Positions 1 through 8,209 of a DNA stretch of 64,000 bases are shown here, piece after piece. Both the position numbers and the translations under genes were made by a program. Under the pieces are notes generated by a model, which made no database searches, was not told the origin of the DNA, and was given only the letters and a program-made list of their open reading frames with translations. The DNA comes from Paenibacillus pasadenensis (GTDB lineage: Bacteria > Bacillota > Bacilli > Paenibacillales > Paenibacillaceae), in assembly GCF_023715725.1 (NCBI RefSeq), contig NZ_JAMBOT010000002.1, positions 186,001 through 250,000 of the forward strand. Direction: 5' to 3'. How positions within the stretch are numbered: the first letter of the stretch is position 1; every line of letters starts with the position of its first letter.

Positions 1-141
1 AACAGCGAAGGCATCGCTCCCGATGCGGCGCAAATCGCTGCCGGCGCTTCCGCCGTGCTGATTATTACGGTGCTGCTGTTCAACCTGGGCTCCCGCTGGC
101 TGGGACGTTATTTATACCGCAAGCTGACGGCATCCCGCTAA
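1..141 (+). CDS. pstA: Phosphate ABC transporter permease PstA, C-terminal end (partial)
   Basis: An open frame enters from the left edge and ends at a TAA at 139-141, giving 46 residues. It has a hydrophobic stretch (ASAVLIITVLLFNLGSRWL) followed by a basic tail (RYLYRKLTASR). A last membrane helix plus a short positive cytoplasmic tail is the usual end of PstA. The assignment rests mainly on position: 27 bp downstream comes pstB, then a second pstB and phoU, which is the normal pst gene order. PstA would form the phosphate channel in the cytoplasmic membrane together with PstC. Most of the gene lies outside the window. Confidence 0.75.
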   Translation, partial: NSEGIAPDAAQIAAGASAVLIITVLLFNLGSRWLGRYLYRKLTASR

Positions 142-168
142 TAATCACAGATTGAGGAGGTTACACAG

Positions 169-978
169 ATGGCGATTGGAGCACCCCCTATCAGCGCCAT
201 TGGCGCAAGCACGATGCCAGGCAGCGGTATTGCTTTGGCTGCGGAGCAGCTGAGCATCTTTTACGGAGAGAAGGAAGCGGTCAAAAAGGTTGATCTCAGC
301 TTTGCCCAGGGCAGCGTTACGGCGCTTATCGGCCCGTCCGGCTGCGGCAAGTCCACCTTTTTGCGCAGCCTTAACCGGATGAACGACACCATTCCGGGAG
401 CAAGCATGAAGGGCAGCATTTGGCTGGAAGGCGAAAATATCAACGCGCCGGATACCGATGTTGTAACGCTGCGCCAACGCATCGGTATGGTGTGGCAGAA
501 GCCGAACCCGTTCTATAAGTCGATTTATGAAAACGTCGCGTTCGGCCCTCGTTACCACGGCATTAGAAACAAACGCGAGCTCGACGAAATTGTGGAGTCC
601 TGCCTGCGCCGCACGACGCTTTGGGACGAAACGAAGGATCGTCTGCATCAGTCGGCGTTAGCGCTTTCCGGCGGCCAGCAGCAGCGTCTTTGCATCGCCC
701 GCGCGCTTTCCGTACAGCCTGAAATTCTGCTTATGGACGAGCCGGCATCGGCGCTCGATCCGGTATCCACCTCAAAAATTGAGGAGCTGATCTCGGAGCT
801 CAAGCAGGAATATTGCATCGTTATCGTCACGCACAACATGCATCAGGCTGCGCGTGTCTCGGACAAAACGGCCTTTTTCTATATGGGCAACCTGATCGAG
901 CATAACGATACAAACGTCATTTTTACAAATCCGCATCATAAACAGACGGACGATTACATCTCGGGACGTTTCGGTTAA
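169..978 (+). CDS. pstB: Phosphate ABC transporter ATP-binding protein PstB (first copy)
   Basis: A 269-residue ATPase that would energise PstA/PstC phosphate import at the inner face of the membrane. Walker A is GPSGCGKST, followed by the PstB-typical [10 protein letters not shown]. The Q-loop region is [23 protein letters not shown], the ABC signature [15 protein letters not shown], and Walker [13 protein letters not shown]. The start ATG follows GAGGAGGTT at 153-161. The N-terminus has about 20 extra residues ([20 protein letters not shown]) that the second copy lacks. A second pstB follows 64 bp later. B. subtilis also has two tandem genes (pstBA, pstBB), so this arrangement is known. Confidence 0.95.
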   Translation: MAIGAPPISAIGASTMPGSGIALAAEQLSIFYGEKEAVKKVDLSFAQGSVTALIGPSGCGKSTFLRSLNRMNDTIPGASMKGSIWLEGENINAPDTDVVTLRQRIGMVWQKPNPFYKSIYENVAFGPRYHGIRNKRELDEIVESCLRRTTLWDETKDRLHQSALALSGGQQQRLCIARALSVQPEILLMDEPASALDPVSTSKIEELISELKQEYCIVIVTHNMHQAARVSDKTAFFYMGNLIEHNDTNVIFTNPHHKQTDDYISGRFG

Positions 979-1042
979 AAGCCGATAAACCGGGATTAAG
1001 CTGGGAAATTTGTTCATAAGACATGGGGAGAAGGGGAAAGCA

Positions 1043-1798
1043 ATGACATCCATTATGGAAATTGAGCGCTTGAATCTGCACTACGGGGAGTTCCATGCCC
1101 TGAAAAACATGAAGCTCGACATTCCGAAACAGACCGTTACAGCGTTCATCGGCCCGTCCGGCTGCGGCAAATCGACTTTTCTGCGCACGCTCAACCGGAT
1201 GAACGATCTTGTTCCCGGCGTACAAATCGATGGAAGCGTGAAGCTGGACGGACAGGATATTTACAGCGACGACACGGATGTGGAAACGCTGCGCAAGCGG
1301 GTGGGCATGGTATTCCAGCAGCCGAACCCTTTCCCCAAATCAATATTTGACAACGTAGCCTACGGTCCTCGGCTGCATGGCATTAAGGATAAAGCCCGGC
1401 TGAACGAAATTGTGGAGCGCAGCCTGCGCGGCGCCTCGTTGTGGGAGGAAGTGAAGGACCTGTTGAACAAGTCTGCCCTTAGCCTGTCCGGCGGACAGCA
1501 GCAGCGTCTTTGCATCGCCCGCGCTCTTGCGGTTGAGCCCGACGTGTTGCTTATGGACGAAGCGACCTCCGCGCTCGATCCGATCTCCACGCTAAAGATT
1601 GAAGAGCTGGTTCGCGAGCTGAAAAAGGATTACACCATCGTCATGGTTACGCACAACATGCACCAGGCAGCGCGTGTGTCGGATCGCACCGCCTTTTTCT
1701 TGAACGGCGAGCTGGTGGAAACGGATGATACCGAGAAGCTGTTCTCCAATCCGGTTGATTCCAGAACGGAAGATTACATTACAGGACGTTTCGGCTAA
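1043..1798 (+). CDS. pstB: Phosphate ABC transporter ATP-binding protein PstB (second copy)
   Basis: A 251-residue paralogue of the preceding gene. Walker A is GPSGCGKST, the Q-loop region [22 protein letters not shown], the signature [15 protein letters not shown], and Walker [13 protein letters not shown]. The last has Ala in place of the more common Pro after the catalytic Glu, a variant seen in PstB proteins. The frame is open from a TTG at 1010, but ATG 1043 lies at a good distance from GGGGAGAAGGGG (1025-1036) and gives the standard PstB start ([15 protein letters not shown]). It probably sits in the same transcript as the first pstB and phoU, under PhoP control from a promoter to the left of the window. 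Confidence 0.95.
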   Translation: MTSIMEIERLNLHYGEFHALKNMKLDIPKQTVTAFIGPSGCGKSTFLRTLNRMNDLVPGVQIDGSVKLDGQDIYSDDTDVETLRKRVGMVFQQPNPFPKSIFDNVAYGPRLHGIKDKARLNEIVERSLRGASLWEEVKDLLNKSALSLSGGQQQRLCIARALAVEPDVLLMDEATSALDPISTLKIEELVRELKKDYTIVMVTHNMHQAARVSDRTAFFLNGELVETDDTEKLFSNPVDSRTEDYITGRFG

Positions 1799-1825
1799 AA
1801 CGCCGGAGGAGAGGGGAGAGCCAGC

Positions 1826-2485
1826 ATGATCAAACGCAGAGAGCTTGACGAAGGACTCCAGCAGCTGAACAAAATGCTTCAGGAGATGGGGGACCATGTA
1901 GAGTCCGCCCTCGCCAAATCCATGCAGGCGCTGATGACGGTGAACGCCAAGGAAGCCGCGGAAATCATCAAGCATGATCCCGAGCTGAACCGCCTTGAGG
2001 AAAAAATTGCCGAGCTCGGCTCCAAGCTGATTGCAACCCAGCAGCCGGTGGCGAAAGACTTGCGCCGCATACTGGTCGCGTTCCGCATCTCCGGCGACCT
2101 GGAGCGCATGGGCGACCTGTCGGTCGACATTGCTAAAGTGGTTATGCGGTTGGAAGGGCAAACGCTGATTAAGCCGCTCATCGATTTGCCGCGCATGTCT
2201 GAGATTGTGCAAACAATGATCTTTGAATCAATCCAGTCATATGTACAGGAAAACGTGGATCTCGCCTACAAAATGGCGAAGGACGACGACGAGGTTGACG
2301 CGCTTTACTCCAGCATCATCCGCGAGCTGTTCTCGCTTATGGTGGAGGATCCGAAGACGATCAACCAGTCGATGCTGCTCAGCTTTGTTGGCCGCTACAT
2401 CGAACGGATTGCCGACCATGCCACAAACATCGGCGAAAGCGTCGCTTATCTCGTTACGGGCAAACGCCCGGATTTGAACGCTTAA
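1826..2485 (+). CDS. phoU: Phosphate signalling protein PhoU
   Basis: 219 residues, the normal PhoU length, all-helical. It contains the repeated PhoU core twice: PVAKDLRRILVAFRISGDLERMGDLSVDIA near residues 75-105 and MLLSFVGRYIERIADHATNIGESV near 180-205. The E/D-R-[MI]-[GA]-D metal-binding motifs are ERMGD and ERIAD. PhoU links the Pst transporter to the PhoR kinase and limits phosphate uptake. The ATG follows GGAGGAGAGGGGAGA with good spacing. This is the last gene of the pst operon and is followed by a strong terminator. Confidence 0.95.
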   Translation: MIKRRELDEGLQQLNKMLQEMGDHVESALAKSMQALMTVNAKEAAEIIKHDPELNRLEEKIAELGSKLIATQQPVAKDLRRILVAFRISGDLERMGDLSVDIAKVVMRLEGQTLIKPLIDLPRMSEIVQTMIFESIQSYVQENVDLAYKMAKDDDEVDALYSSIIRELFSLMVEDPKTINQSMLLSFVGRYIERIADHATNIGESVAYLVTGKRPDLNA

Positions 2486-2518
2486 TGGATTGAATGAATC
2501 AATGAAGGAATTGAACTG

Positions 2519-2563
2519 AAAAGTACAGCCTCGTCGAATTCGAGGTTGTACTTTTTTTGTTTT
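2519..2563 (+). terminator. Rho-independent terminator of the pst-phoU operon
   Basis: The 15-bp arms at 2519-2533 and 2541-2555 pair (AAAAGTACAGCCTCG with CGAGGTTGTACTTTT, one G-U), with a 7-nt loop and a run of T. It lies 34 bp after the phoU stop. Confidence 0.9.
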
Positions 2564-2612
2564 CTAGAAAGAAAAAATGAGGAGTAGCCATGTTATTCAC
2601 CTAAAGTTTTTA

Positions 2613-2641
2613 TTGCCGATTACTTCCAGTTTTGTTATAGT
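2613..2641 (+). promoter_or_regulatory. Sigma-A-like promoter of the nucleotidyltransferase gene
   Basis: TTGCCG (2613-2618), a 17-bp spacer and TATAGT (2636-2641). It starts just after the phoU terminator and points at the gene starting at 2703. Because the promoter lies inside the longest open frame (from 2577), it argues that translation starts later, at TTG 2703. Confidence 0.55.
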
Positions 2642-2702
2642 GAACAGGAACGTATGTTTCTATTTACGACCAATTTTACATAGCCGAAACGGAGACTCAG
2701 AA

Positions 2703-3269
2703 TTGATTATTAACGGAGAGAGTGACATCCTTGAATTCGTCCGGCAAGACGAGTGGATGATGGATATTTTGCGGACGGCCCAGTCGCTGGAGCTGCCCGA
2801 TTGGCTGGTGTGCGCAGGTTTTGTAAGGTCAAAAATATGGGATGTTCTACATGGATTTACGGCCAGGACGCCGCTTGGTGATATTGATGTCGTTTATTTT
2901 GACCCCAGCAATTTGGAGGAAGCTGTGGAGAAGGAATTGGAAACCCGTCGTTTTCAATTGAGGCCCGATGTACCTTGGTCCGTTAAAAACCAGGCTCGCA
3001 TGCACCTCAAAAATAACTTTCCGCCATATACTTCAACCGTTGATGCAATTTCCAAATTTCCTGAAACGGCAACGGCGCTTGGGCTTGCTCTGGATGACCG
3101 GGACCAGGTTATTTTGGCCGCTCCCTGCGGACTTGAAGCGGTGTTGAATATGGAATTAAGTCCTACTCCTTATTTTCTTGAAGCGAAGGAACGGCTGGAT
3201 ATTTTTGATCTGCGTATGAAGCAAAAGAATTGGCAGAGCAGATGGCCGAAGGTGACGGTTGTAAGGTAA
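2703..3269 (+). CDS. Nucleotidyltransferase family protein (NTP_transf_6 / DUF925 type)
   Basis: 188 residues. The middle shows the conserved blocks of the NTP_transf_6 family: LPDWLVCAGFVRSKIWDVLHG, then TPLGDIDVVYFD (the D-x-D metal-binding pair), VPWSVKNQARMHL, and TSTVDAISKFPETATALGL. The substrate of this family is not known to me. The frame stays open back to ATG 2577, but that extension has no family similarity, lacks a good ribosome site and contains a promoter. TTG 2703 sits 8 bp after GGAG and gives a family-like N-terminus. A second, unrelated nucleotidyltransferase follows at 3436. Confidence 0.8.
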   Translation: MIINGESDILEFVRQDEWMMDILRTAQSLELPDWLVCAGFVRSKIWDVLHGFTARTPLGDIDVVYFDPSNLEEAVEKELETRRFQLRPDVPWSVKNQARMHLKNNFPPYTSTVDAISKFPETATALGLALDDRDQVILAAPCGLEAVLNMELSPTPYFLEAKERLDIFDLRMKQKNWQSRWPKVTVVR

Positions 3270-3297
3270 ATTGGTTCGTAGCGGGAGGGGCGAATTG

Positions 3298-3409
3298 ATG
3301 GAGAGTCAGCGAATCGACGCCATGGAAACGTACCTCCCATTATGGTCGAGAACCCGAGGCAGACGCTATTATTGATGATCTGAAGGAATTAATTTCAATC
3401 GTTTTATGA
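3298..3409 (+). pseudogene. Small gene remnant with a frameshift
   Basis: GGAGGGG at about 3284-3290 is well placed for ATG 3298. The frame reads MESQRIDAMETYLP and then stops early. From about 3340 another frame reads HYGREPEADAIIDDLKELI and ends at TGA 3407-3409. The second piece is acidic, helical and protein-like, as if a single-base change had split one short gene. No family was recognised. It could also be plain intergenic sequence with a chance frame. Confidence 0.3.
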
Positions 3410-3435
3410 AACAATTGAGAGGGGGATGAAACAAC

Positions 3436-4056
3436 ATGCGAACAGATTATTCGAACTGGGAACCGATATCAGTTGCGGAAGCGCGCAATATATTTGACCC
3501 TATTCCTGTGTGGTGGGCCATTGCAGGAGGCTGGGCTCTGGATCTCTACCTGGGGCAGCAAACAAGATATCATGAGGATACGGATGTTATCATTTTCCGG
3601 GACGAGCAGGAGGCCGTATTTGACCGTCTCTCACAGGACTGGTTAATCTACAAGGCTGACAGCGGCAAGTTAAGCCTTAGAGAGCCGGGAGAGTATTTGA
3701 ATACGACAAAGGATATTTGGTTGTCTAGAAATGAGACTTCACCATGGGAGCTCCAGCTCATGATTATTGACCGCGAACAGGAAGATTGGATTTATGGGCG
3801 AAAGCCGTCCATTCGCCGCAACTGGGCGGATATTCGAGCCTTTACTCCAGAAGGAACTCCCTACCTAAAACCGGAGCTTCAGCTCTTTTATAAAGGCGGC
3901 GGCTCTCAAATCAGAGAGAAGGATCAGTTGGATTTTGAACGGATCCTGCCTCATCTGAATAGAGAGGAGAAGCTGTGGTTCTACTCCTCTCTGCAAATGC
4001 AATTTCCACAAGGGCATCCTTGGATGGATGATGTTATTAATTCGGTTCAATCATGA
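3436..4056 (+). CDS. Nucleotidyltransferase of the aminoglycoside adenylyltransferase-like family
   Basis: 206 residues. The N-terminal half has WAIAGGWALDLYLG followed by TRYHEDTDVIIFR. This is the GGWALD...H-x-D-x-D signature of the group related to AadB and lincosamide nucleotidyltransferases, in which the two Asp residues bind the metal. WELQLMIID is the third active-site strand, and KPELQLFYKGG with the LPHL...WF end matches the usual C-terminal half. Members that modify antibiotics are known, but many homologues have no shown substrate, so a resistance role is only a possibility. GAGAGGGGGATG precedes the start ATG. The 3' end overlaps the convergent gene by 20 bp. Confidence 0.75.
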   Translation: MRTDYSNWEPISVAEARNIFDPIPVWWAIAGGWALDLYLGQQTRYHEDTDVIIFRDEQEAVFDRLSQDWLIYKADSGKLSLREPGEYLNTTKDIWLSRNETSPWELQLMIIDREQEDWIYGRKPSIRRNWADIRAFTPEGTPYLKPELQLFYKGGGSQIREKDQLDFERILPHLNREEKLWFYSSLQMQFPQGHPWMDDVINSVQS

Positions 4057-4912
4057 GGCGTGAACTAAGATAAGTTTTTAATTTACCAGGATAATCGGTT
4101 ATGATGCCCGTCACCCCAATGTCGAGCAGCCGCTGCCACTGAGCGGGCTCGTTAGCCGTGTAAGGATATACGGCCATACCTGCTGTAACCGCATTTGCCG
4201 TATCTTTAGCGCCAATCAGCTCGTGGAAGGGATGCAGGGAGAAAACATCAACGTTTAGCAGAGCTGCGTAACCAGCATGATCGACCAGATCAGCCGCATA
4301 AAGCAGTCCGATCCGCAGCTGCGGCTCCTTATTTTTCAGCCGAACGAGCAGCTTGTGGTCAAAAGAAGAGACTACTGTACGTTCTATTCGTTTACCCTCA
4401 TGCAGAAATTCCAATAGGTTATCGTCAAGTGCGCTTCCGGCGGCATCCTTGACCTCTACATTAATTTCCATTGAATCCGGCAATGCTTCGTACACTTCTT
4501 CCAATAAAGGAATTCGCTCACCAGAAAAGTCAGGAGAAAACCAGCTTCCCGCATCTGAGGCAAGAACAGCGTCTGATGTTAGGTCGCGAATCGCACCAGT
4601 TTGGTCAGTAGTCCGGTCCAGCGTCTCATCATGGCATACGATGAGCTTTCCGTCGGCTGACAGATGAACATCAAGCTCAACCATATCGGCTCCTTGTTCA
4701 GCGGCCAGCAGGAAGCTGGCCAGCGTATTTTCCGGGGCTTCTCCGGCGGCTCCTCGATGTCCAATCACTTTAACCGCTCGATTTGACTTCATTTCCGTCA
4801 CCATCCCCGAGTCGATATTGAGACTTTCTTTAAGCTGTGCTGCAAGCTGACTAAGCTTATTATATGCGCCTTTCATCCAGGCTGTCCTGTTCAAGTAAAG
4901 CTTGATCTCCAT
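4037..4912 (-). CDS. Glycerophosphodiester phosphodiesterase
   Basis: 291 residues of the GDPD TIM-barrel family (UgpQ/GlpQ-like), which hydrolyses deacylated phospholipids to glycerol-3-phosphate and an alcohol. The catalytic and metal-binding residues are visible: IGHRGAAGEAPENT (H52, R53, E61), MVELDVHLS (E79, D81) and VCHDETLDRTT (H94). There is no signal peptide, so it is probably cytoplasmic. ATG 4912 has AAGGA 7 bp upstream, but the first 45 residues lie outside the family core and a later ATG (M38 or M41) is possible. Its 3' end overlaps that of the convergent nucleotidyltransferase by 20 bp. Confidence 0.88.
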   Translation of the reverse strand: MEIKLYLNRTAWMKGAYNKLSQLAAQLKESLNIDSGMVTEMKSNRAVKVIGHRGAAGEAPENTLASFLLAAEQGADMVELDVHLSADGKLIVCHDETLDRTTDQTGAIRDLTSDAVLASDAGSWFSPDFSGERIPLLEEVYEALPDSMEINVEVKDAAGSALDDNLLEFLHEGKRIERTVVSSFDHKLLVRLKNKEPQLRIGLLYAADLVDHAGYAALLNVDVFSLHPFHELIGAKDTANAVTAGMAVYPYTANEPAQWQRLLDIGVTGIITDYPGKLKTYLSSRLMIEPN

Positions 4913-4939
4913 TGAAAAGTCCTTATAAAAAGAAAACTA

Positions 4940-4968
4940 TTGACAATGATAATCGTTATCAATATGAT
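4940..4968 (+). promoter_or_regulatory. Promoter of the haem-uptake operon
   Basis: Consensus TTGACA (4940-4945), 17-bp spacer and TATGAT (4963-4968). It lies 60 bp upstream of the binding-protein gene and is covered by a Fur box. Confidence 0.85.
4947..4961 (+). promoter_or_regulatory. Fur box 1
   Basis: TGATAATCGTTATCA matches the 7-1-7 Fur consensus TGATAATNATTATCA with one mismatch. It fills the spacer between -35 and -10, so iron-loaded Fur would block RNA polymerase directly. Confidence 0.85.
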
Positions 4969-4980
4969 GATGAAGTCAAT

Positions 4981-4995
4981 TGATATTGATTCTCA
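4981..4995 (+). promoter_or_regulatory. Fur box 2
   Basis: TGATATTGATTCTCA matches the same consensus at 12-13 of 15 positions. It lies just downstream of the expected transcription start, 34 bp from box 1 (about three helical turns). Confidence 0.6.
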
Positions 4996-5028
4996 TTATT
5001 AATAACTAACGCAGGGGGTAATTGTTCT

Positions 5029-6306
5029 ATGTTTCGCAGTAAAAAGTGGGTTTTGTCTGCTGCGGCCGCAGCATTGTTGATCACATCGGGAACAGGAGCC
5101 CTTCAGCCATCTACAGCAACAGCGGCGTCCGCGCCGATTAAAGTTACGCTGGATGGCAAATCACTCGCATTGGACGCTTCGCCAATCGTGGTCAGCGGAC
5201 GTACGCTTGTGCCATACAGCTCTATCGTCAAATCGCTTGGAGGCACGGCAAGCTGGAATAACTCCACCAAAACCGTCATTGCTACGAGCGGCGGTGTGAA
5301 GGTCAAGCTGACAGCCGGTTCCAAAACCGCCTACATAAACGATAAATCATCCCAATTGGATGCCGCGCCAGTCATTAAAAACGGAAAAACCTTTGTGCCG
5401 CTTCGTCTGCTTACGGAAGCATTCGGCAAATGGGTCAACTGGTCCTCCAAAAGCCGTACGGTTGCGATCAGCAGCAAGCTGACGCTCCAAACGAGCGCAG
5501 GCTCGTTCACGCTGAACAAACGCCCGCAGCGTATCGTGACGCTTTCCTCGTCGGATACGGAAATGATTTACGCGCTCGGCGGCAAGGTTGTAGGCCGTCC
5601 AACGGCAATGGGGAAGGTTAATCCTCCTGAAGCGGCTTCCGCCGTTGAGGTCGGCAGCACGCACGGCATTCTTTTCGAGAAGCTGGCTTCCGTCAAACCG
5701 GATCTGGTCATTGCCAATCCTTCTCTGATGAGCCAAAAGGCAACGATGGAAAAGCTCGGCGCTCAGGTGTTATTCAATTCTCATAACACGTACGACCAGA
5801 TCAAGTCTTCCATCCGTCTCTACGGCAAACTGCTAAGTAACGAAAGCACGGCGGAGCAGGTAATCGCGAATATGGACCGCACCGTAAGCAGCCTGCAAAA
5901 GCCTGCTGCCAAGCCAAAAACGCTCATCGTATACGGAGCACCGGGCAGCTTTGTCGTAGCGCTTCCTTCCAGCTACCCGGGCAACTTCCTGGAGCTTGCA
6001 GGCGGTACTAACGTAGCGGCTAAATTCCCGAAAATGGACAAGATGCCCCAGTATTCGGAGCTTAGCATGGAGCGTATTGTCGCTTCTAACCCGGACCTAA
6101 TCCTGCTGATCACTCACGGGGACGCGGCTGAAGTAAAAGGGTCGTTCAAAAAAGAGTTCGAAACCAATCCCGCTTGGAAAAACCTGAGCGCAGTTAAAGA
6201 AGACCGTTTCGAAGTGCTGCCGTCGGAGCTGTTCGCAGCTAATCCAGGCATCCGCGCGCCAGAGGCGATTAAATCGATCAACAAGCTGTTGAATCAGGTG
6301 AAATAA
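5029..6306 (+). CDS. IsdE-like haem ABC transporter binding protein fused to a copper-amine-oxidase-type stalk domain
   Basis: 425 residues. A signal peptide (about 1-33, ending STATAASA) lacks a lipobox Cys. Residues about 36-150 form a Cu_amine_oxidase_N/stalk domain with two repeats (IVVSGRTLVPYSSIVKSLGG and APVIKNGKTFVPLRLLTEAFG). From about 165 comes a class III binding protein of the haem/siderophore/B12 type (QRIVTLSSSDTEMIYALGGKVVG). The C-terminal region with SFKKEFETNPAW, AVKEDRFEVLPSELF and GIRAPEAI resembles staphylococcal IsdE, and H363 in LITHGD falls near the position I recall for its haem-ligand His. Haem specificity is inferred from this and from the IsdG-like gene in the operon. 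Binding proteins of Gram-positives are normally lipoproteins; here the stalk may hold the protein at the wall. Confidence 0.85.
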   Translation: MFRSKKWVLSAAAAALLITSGTGALQPSTATAASAPIKVTLDGKSLALDASPIVVSGRTLVPYSSIVKSLGGTASWNNSTKTVIATSGGVKVKLTAGSKTAYINDKSSQLDAAPVIKNGKTFVPLRLLTEAFGKWVNWSSKSRTVAISSKLTLQTSAGSFTLNKRPQRIVTLSSSDTEMIYALGGKVVGRPTAMGKVNPPEAASAVEVGSTHGILFEKLASVKPDLVIANPSLMSQKATMEKLGAQVLFNSHNTYDQIKSSIRLYGKLLSNESTAEQVIANMDRTVSSLQKPAAKPKTLIVYGAPGSFVVALPSSYPGNFLELAGGTNVAAKFPKMDKMPQYSELSMERIVASNPDLILLITHGDAAEVKGSFKKEFETNPAWKNLSAVKEDRFEVLPSELFAANPGIRAPEAIKSINKLLNQVK

Positions 6307-6308
6307 AA

Positions 6309-7337
6309 ATGGCTTCCGTTCTGTCTCCGACCGAGCTCAAGCAGGCTAGGTACCCGGCAGCGGCACGGAATCTGATCGTACTGGGAACGGCATCGGCCCT
6401 GTTAATTGCAAGCCTGTTATGCGGGCTTGCGCTGGGGTCGATCCGCATACCGGTTAGCGAAGTGTGGAACGCCCTCTGGCATCGCAGCGACACGGAGGCA
6501 TGGCAAATCGTATGGAATTTACGTCTGCCTCGCGCACTGACAGGAATGATGGTGGGCTGCTGCCTCGGATTATCCGGAGCGCTGCTGCAGGGTGTGTTCC
6601 GCAATCCGCTTTCCGATCCTGGTATTATCGGCGTTTCGTCCGGCGGCGGTGTTGCTGCTGTTGTTATTATGATTCTTTTTCCGGCTCAAATCGCTCTGCT
6701 TCCGGCAGCTGCATTCGTCGGGGCGCTTGCCGCGAGCATTGTTATTTATTTGCTGGCTTGGAAGGGCGGCGCATCGCCGATTCGTCTTATTCTTGCCGGC
6801 GTGGCGGTCAATTCCCTGCTCGGAGCGGGAATGTCCGCATTGATGATTTTGAACAGTGAAAAAGTGCAATCGGTGCTTCCGTGGATGAGCGGCAGCCTCA
6901 ACGGCAGAAGCTGGCCGCATGCGGATACGCTGCTGCCTTATGCTTTGGCTGGTCTTATAGCGGCGCTTGTGCTCATCAAACCGGCCAATCTTTTGGCGCT
7001 TGGCGATGATGCGGCGAAGCTGCTTGGTGTCCGGGTGGAAATGTACCGGCTCATAATCATAGGCGTAGCTGCCTTTTTAGCGGGGGCGGCGATTAGCCAA
7101 GCCGGTATGGTCGGTTTTGTCGGGCTTGTTGTGCCGCATATCGTAAGGCTGATCGTTGGTGCAGATTACCGCATTTTAATGCCGGTATCGGCCATTGGCG
7201 GAGCTGCATTGGTTGTTTTTGCTGATACGATGGCCCGCACATTGTTTGATCCAATCGAGTTTCCGGTTGGCATTCTGCTCGCTCTGCTCGGCGCGCCGTT
7301 CTTTCTTTATTTGCTTCGCAAGGGGGTCAAACGATGA
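6309..7337 (+). CDS. Iron/haem ABC transporter permease (FecCD/BtuC family)
   Basis: 342 residues with about 9-10 membrane helices. Family motifs are LRLPRALTGMMVGCCLGLSGALLQ, RNPLSDPGIIGVSSGGGVAA (the G-x-S-x-G-A-like region), LLGVRVEMYR, and SQAGMVGFVGLVVPHIVR, the coupling-helix region that contacts the ATPase. The ATG starts 2 bp after the stop of the binding protein with only a weak GGTG upstream, so translational coupling is likely. It works with the flanking binding protein and ATPase. Confidence 0.93.
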   Translation: MASVLSPTELKQARYPAAARNLIVLGTASALLIASLLCGLALGSIRIPVSEVWNALWHRSDTEAWQIVWNLRLPRALTGMMVGCCLGLSGALLQGVFRNPLSDPGIIGVSSGGGVAAVVIMILFPAQIALLPAAAFVGALAASIVIYLLAWKGGASPIRLILAGVAVNSLLGAGMSALMILNSEKVQSVLPWMSGSLNGRSWPHADTLLPYALAGLIAALVLIKPANLLALGDDAAKLLGVRVEMYRLIIIGVAAFLAGAAISQAGMVGFVGLVVPHIVRLIVGADYRILMPVSAIGGAALVVFADTMARTLFDPIEFPVGILLALLGAPFFLYLLRKGVKR

Positions 7338-8167
7338 GCCGGATTTCCGGACAATCCTTAAAATTAAGCTACGGGGATCGCCCGGTCGTACATGGAATCG
7401 ATCTGGACGTCCAGCCGGGCGAGTGGGTCGGCATCATTGGCCCGAACGGCTCCGGCAAATCGACCGTGCTGCGTATGCTTGCCCGGCTTACTAGACCGCA
7501 TGGCGGCAAGGCGATGCTGGATGGCACGGATCTCGCGGTGATTCCGAACAAAGAAGCCGCGCAGCGCATTGGCATGCTGGCTCAGACGCAGGAATCAGGG
7601 CTTGAGCTTACCGTGCGCGAGCTGGTCCGCAAGGGCAGGCATCCGCATCTGAAATGGTACCAGGACGGCAGCGCGGAAGCACATGAGCGCATCGTGGACT
7701 GGGCATTGTCCGCTGCCTCACTGCAAAGTCTCCAACACCGGCCTCTGCAAGCACTGTCAGGCGGCGAGCGGCAGCGGGCCTGGCTGGCGATGGCAATTGC
7801 CCAAACCCCGTCCGTTTTGCTGCTGGATGAACCTGCTACTTATTTGGATATCGCCCATCAGCTTGAGCTTATGGAGCTTGTTGGCAGACTCAACCGAGAG
7901 CAGGGCATTACCGTTGTGACGGTGCTGCATGATTTAAATCAGGCGGCTCGTTACTGTCACCGGCTCATTGCCGTCAAGGATGGCAGAGTTGCCGCGCAAG
8001 GACGTCCGGCGGAGCTGTTCACCGCCGCTTTTTTTCGCGATGTGTTCAGCGTCGAGGGGCGGATCACGATGGACAACGGCATTCCTAGCTTCCAGGCAGA
8101 GCGTGCGGCAATGCCCCGCGAGGAGCAGATTGAGCTGCTTCATTTGAGAGAAACGGTTTTGAATTAA
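7334..8167 (+). CDS. Iron/haem ABC transporter ATP-binding protein (FecE/FhuC family)
   Basis: 277 residues. Walker A is GPNGSGKST, the Q-loop lies in MLAQTQESGLELTVRELV, the signature is LSGGERQRAWLAMAI and Walker B is LLLDEPATYLDIAHQ, followed by LHDLNQAARYC (H-loop). The last two are characteristic of the siderophore/haem/B12 ATPase group. The start overlaps the permease stop by 4 bp (ATGA), a sign of coupled translation. The next gene starts 42 bp downstream with its own strong ribosome site. Confidence 0.93.
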   Translation: MSRISGQSLKLSYGDRPVVHGIDLDVQPGEWVGIIGPNGSGKSTVLRMLARLTRPHGGKAMLDGTDLAVIPNKEAAQRIGMLAQTQESGLELTVRELVRKGRHPHLKWYQDGSAEAHERIVDWALSAASLQSLQHRPLQALSGGERQRAWLAMAIAQTPSVLLLDEPATYLDIAHQLELMELVGRLNREQGITVVTVLHDLNQAARYCHRLIAVKDGRVAAQGRPAELFTAAFFRDVFSVEGRITMDNGIPSFQAERAAMPREEQIELLHLRETVLN

Positions 8168-8209
8168 CAGCATTTGAAAAAATAGATTTCATTTAATGGA
8201 GGAATGAGG

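Noticed and set aside
145..648. Long antisense frame over pstB, and similar long frames opposite polA, the 47971 binding protein and others
   Set aside because: Shadows of GC-rich genes: no ribosome sites, low-complexity Arg/His-rich translation and full overlap with conserved genes.
2577..2702. N-terminal extension of the first nucleotidyltransferase from ATG 2577
   Set aside because: The stretch contains a promoter, lacks a good ribosome site and has no family similarity; TTG 2703 fits better.
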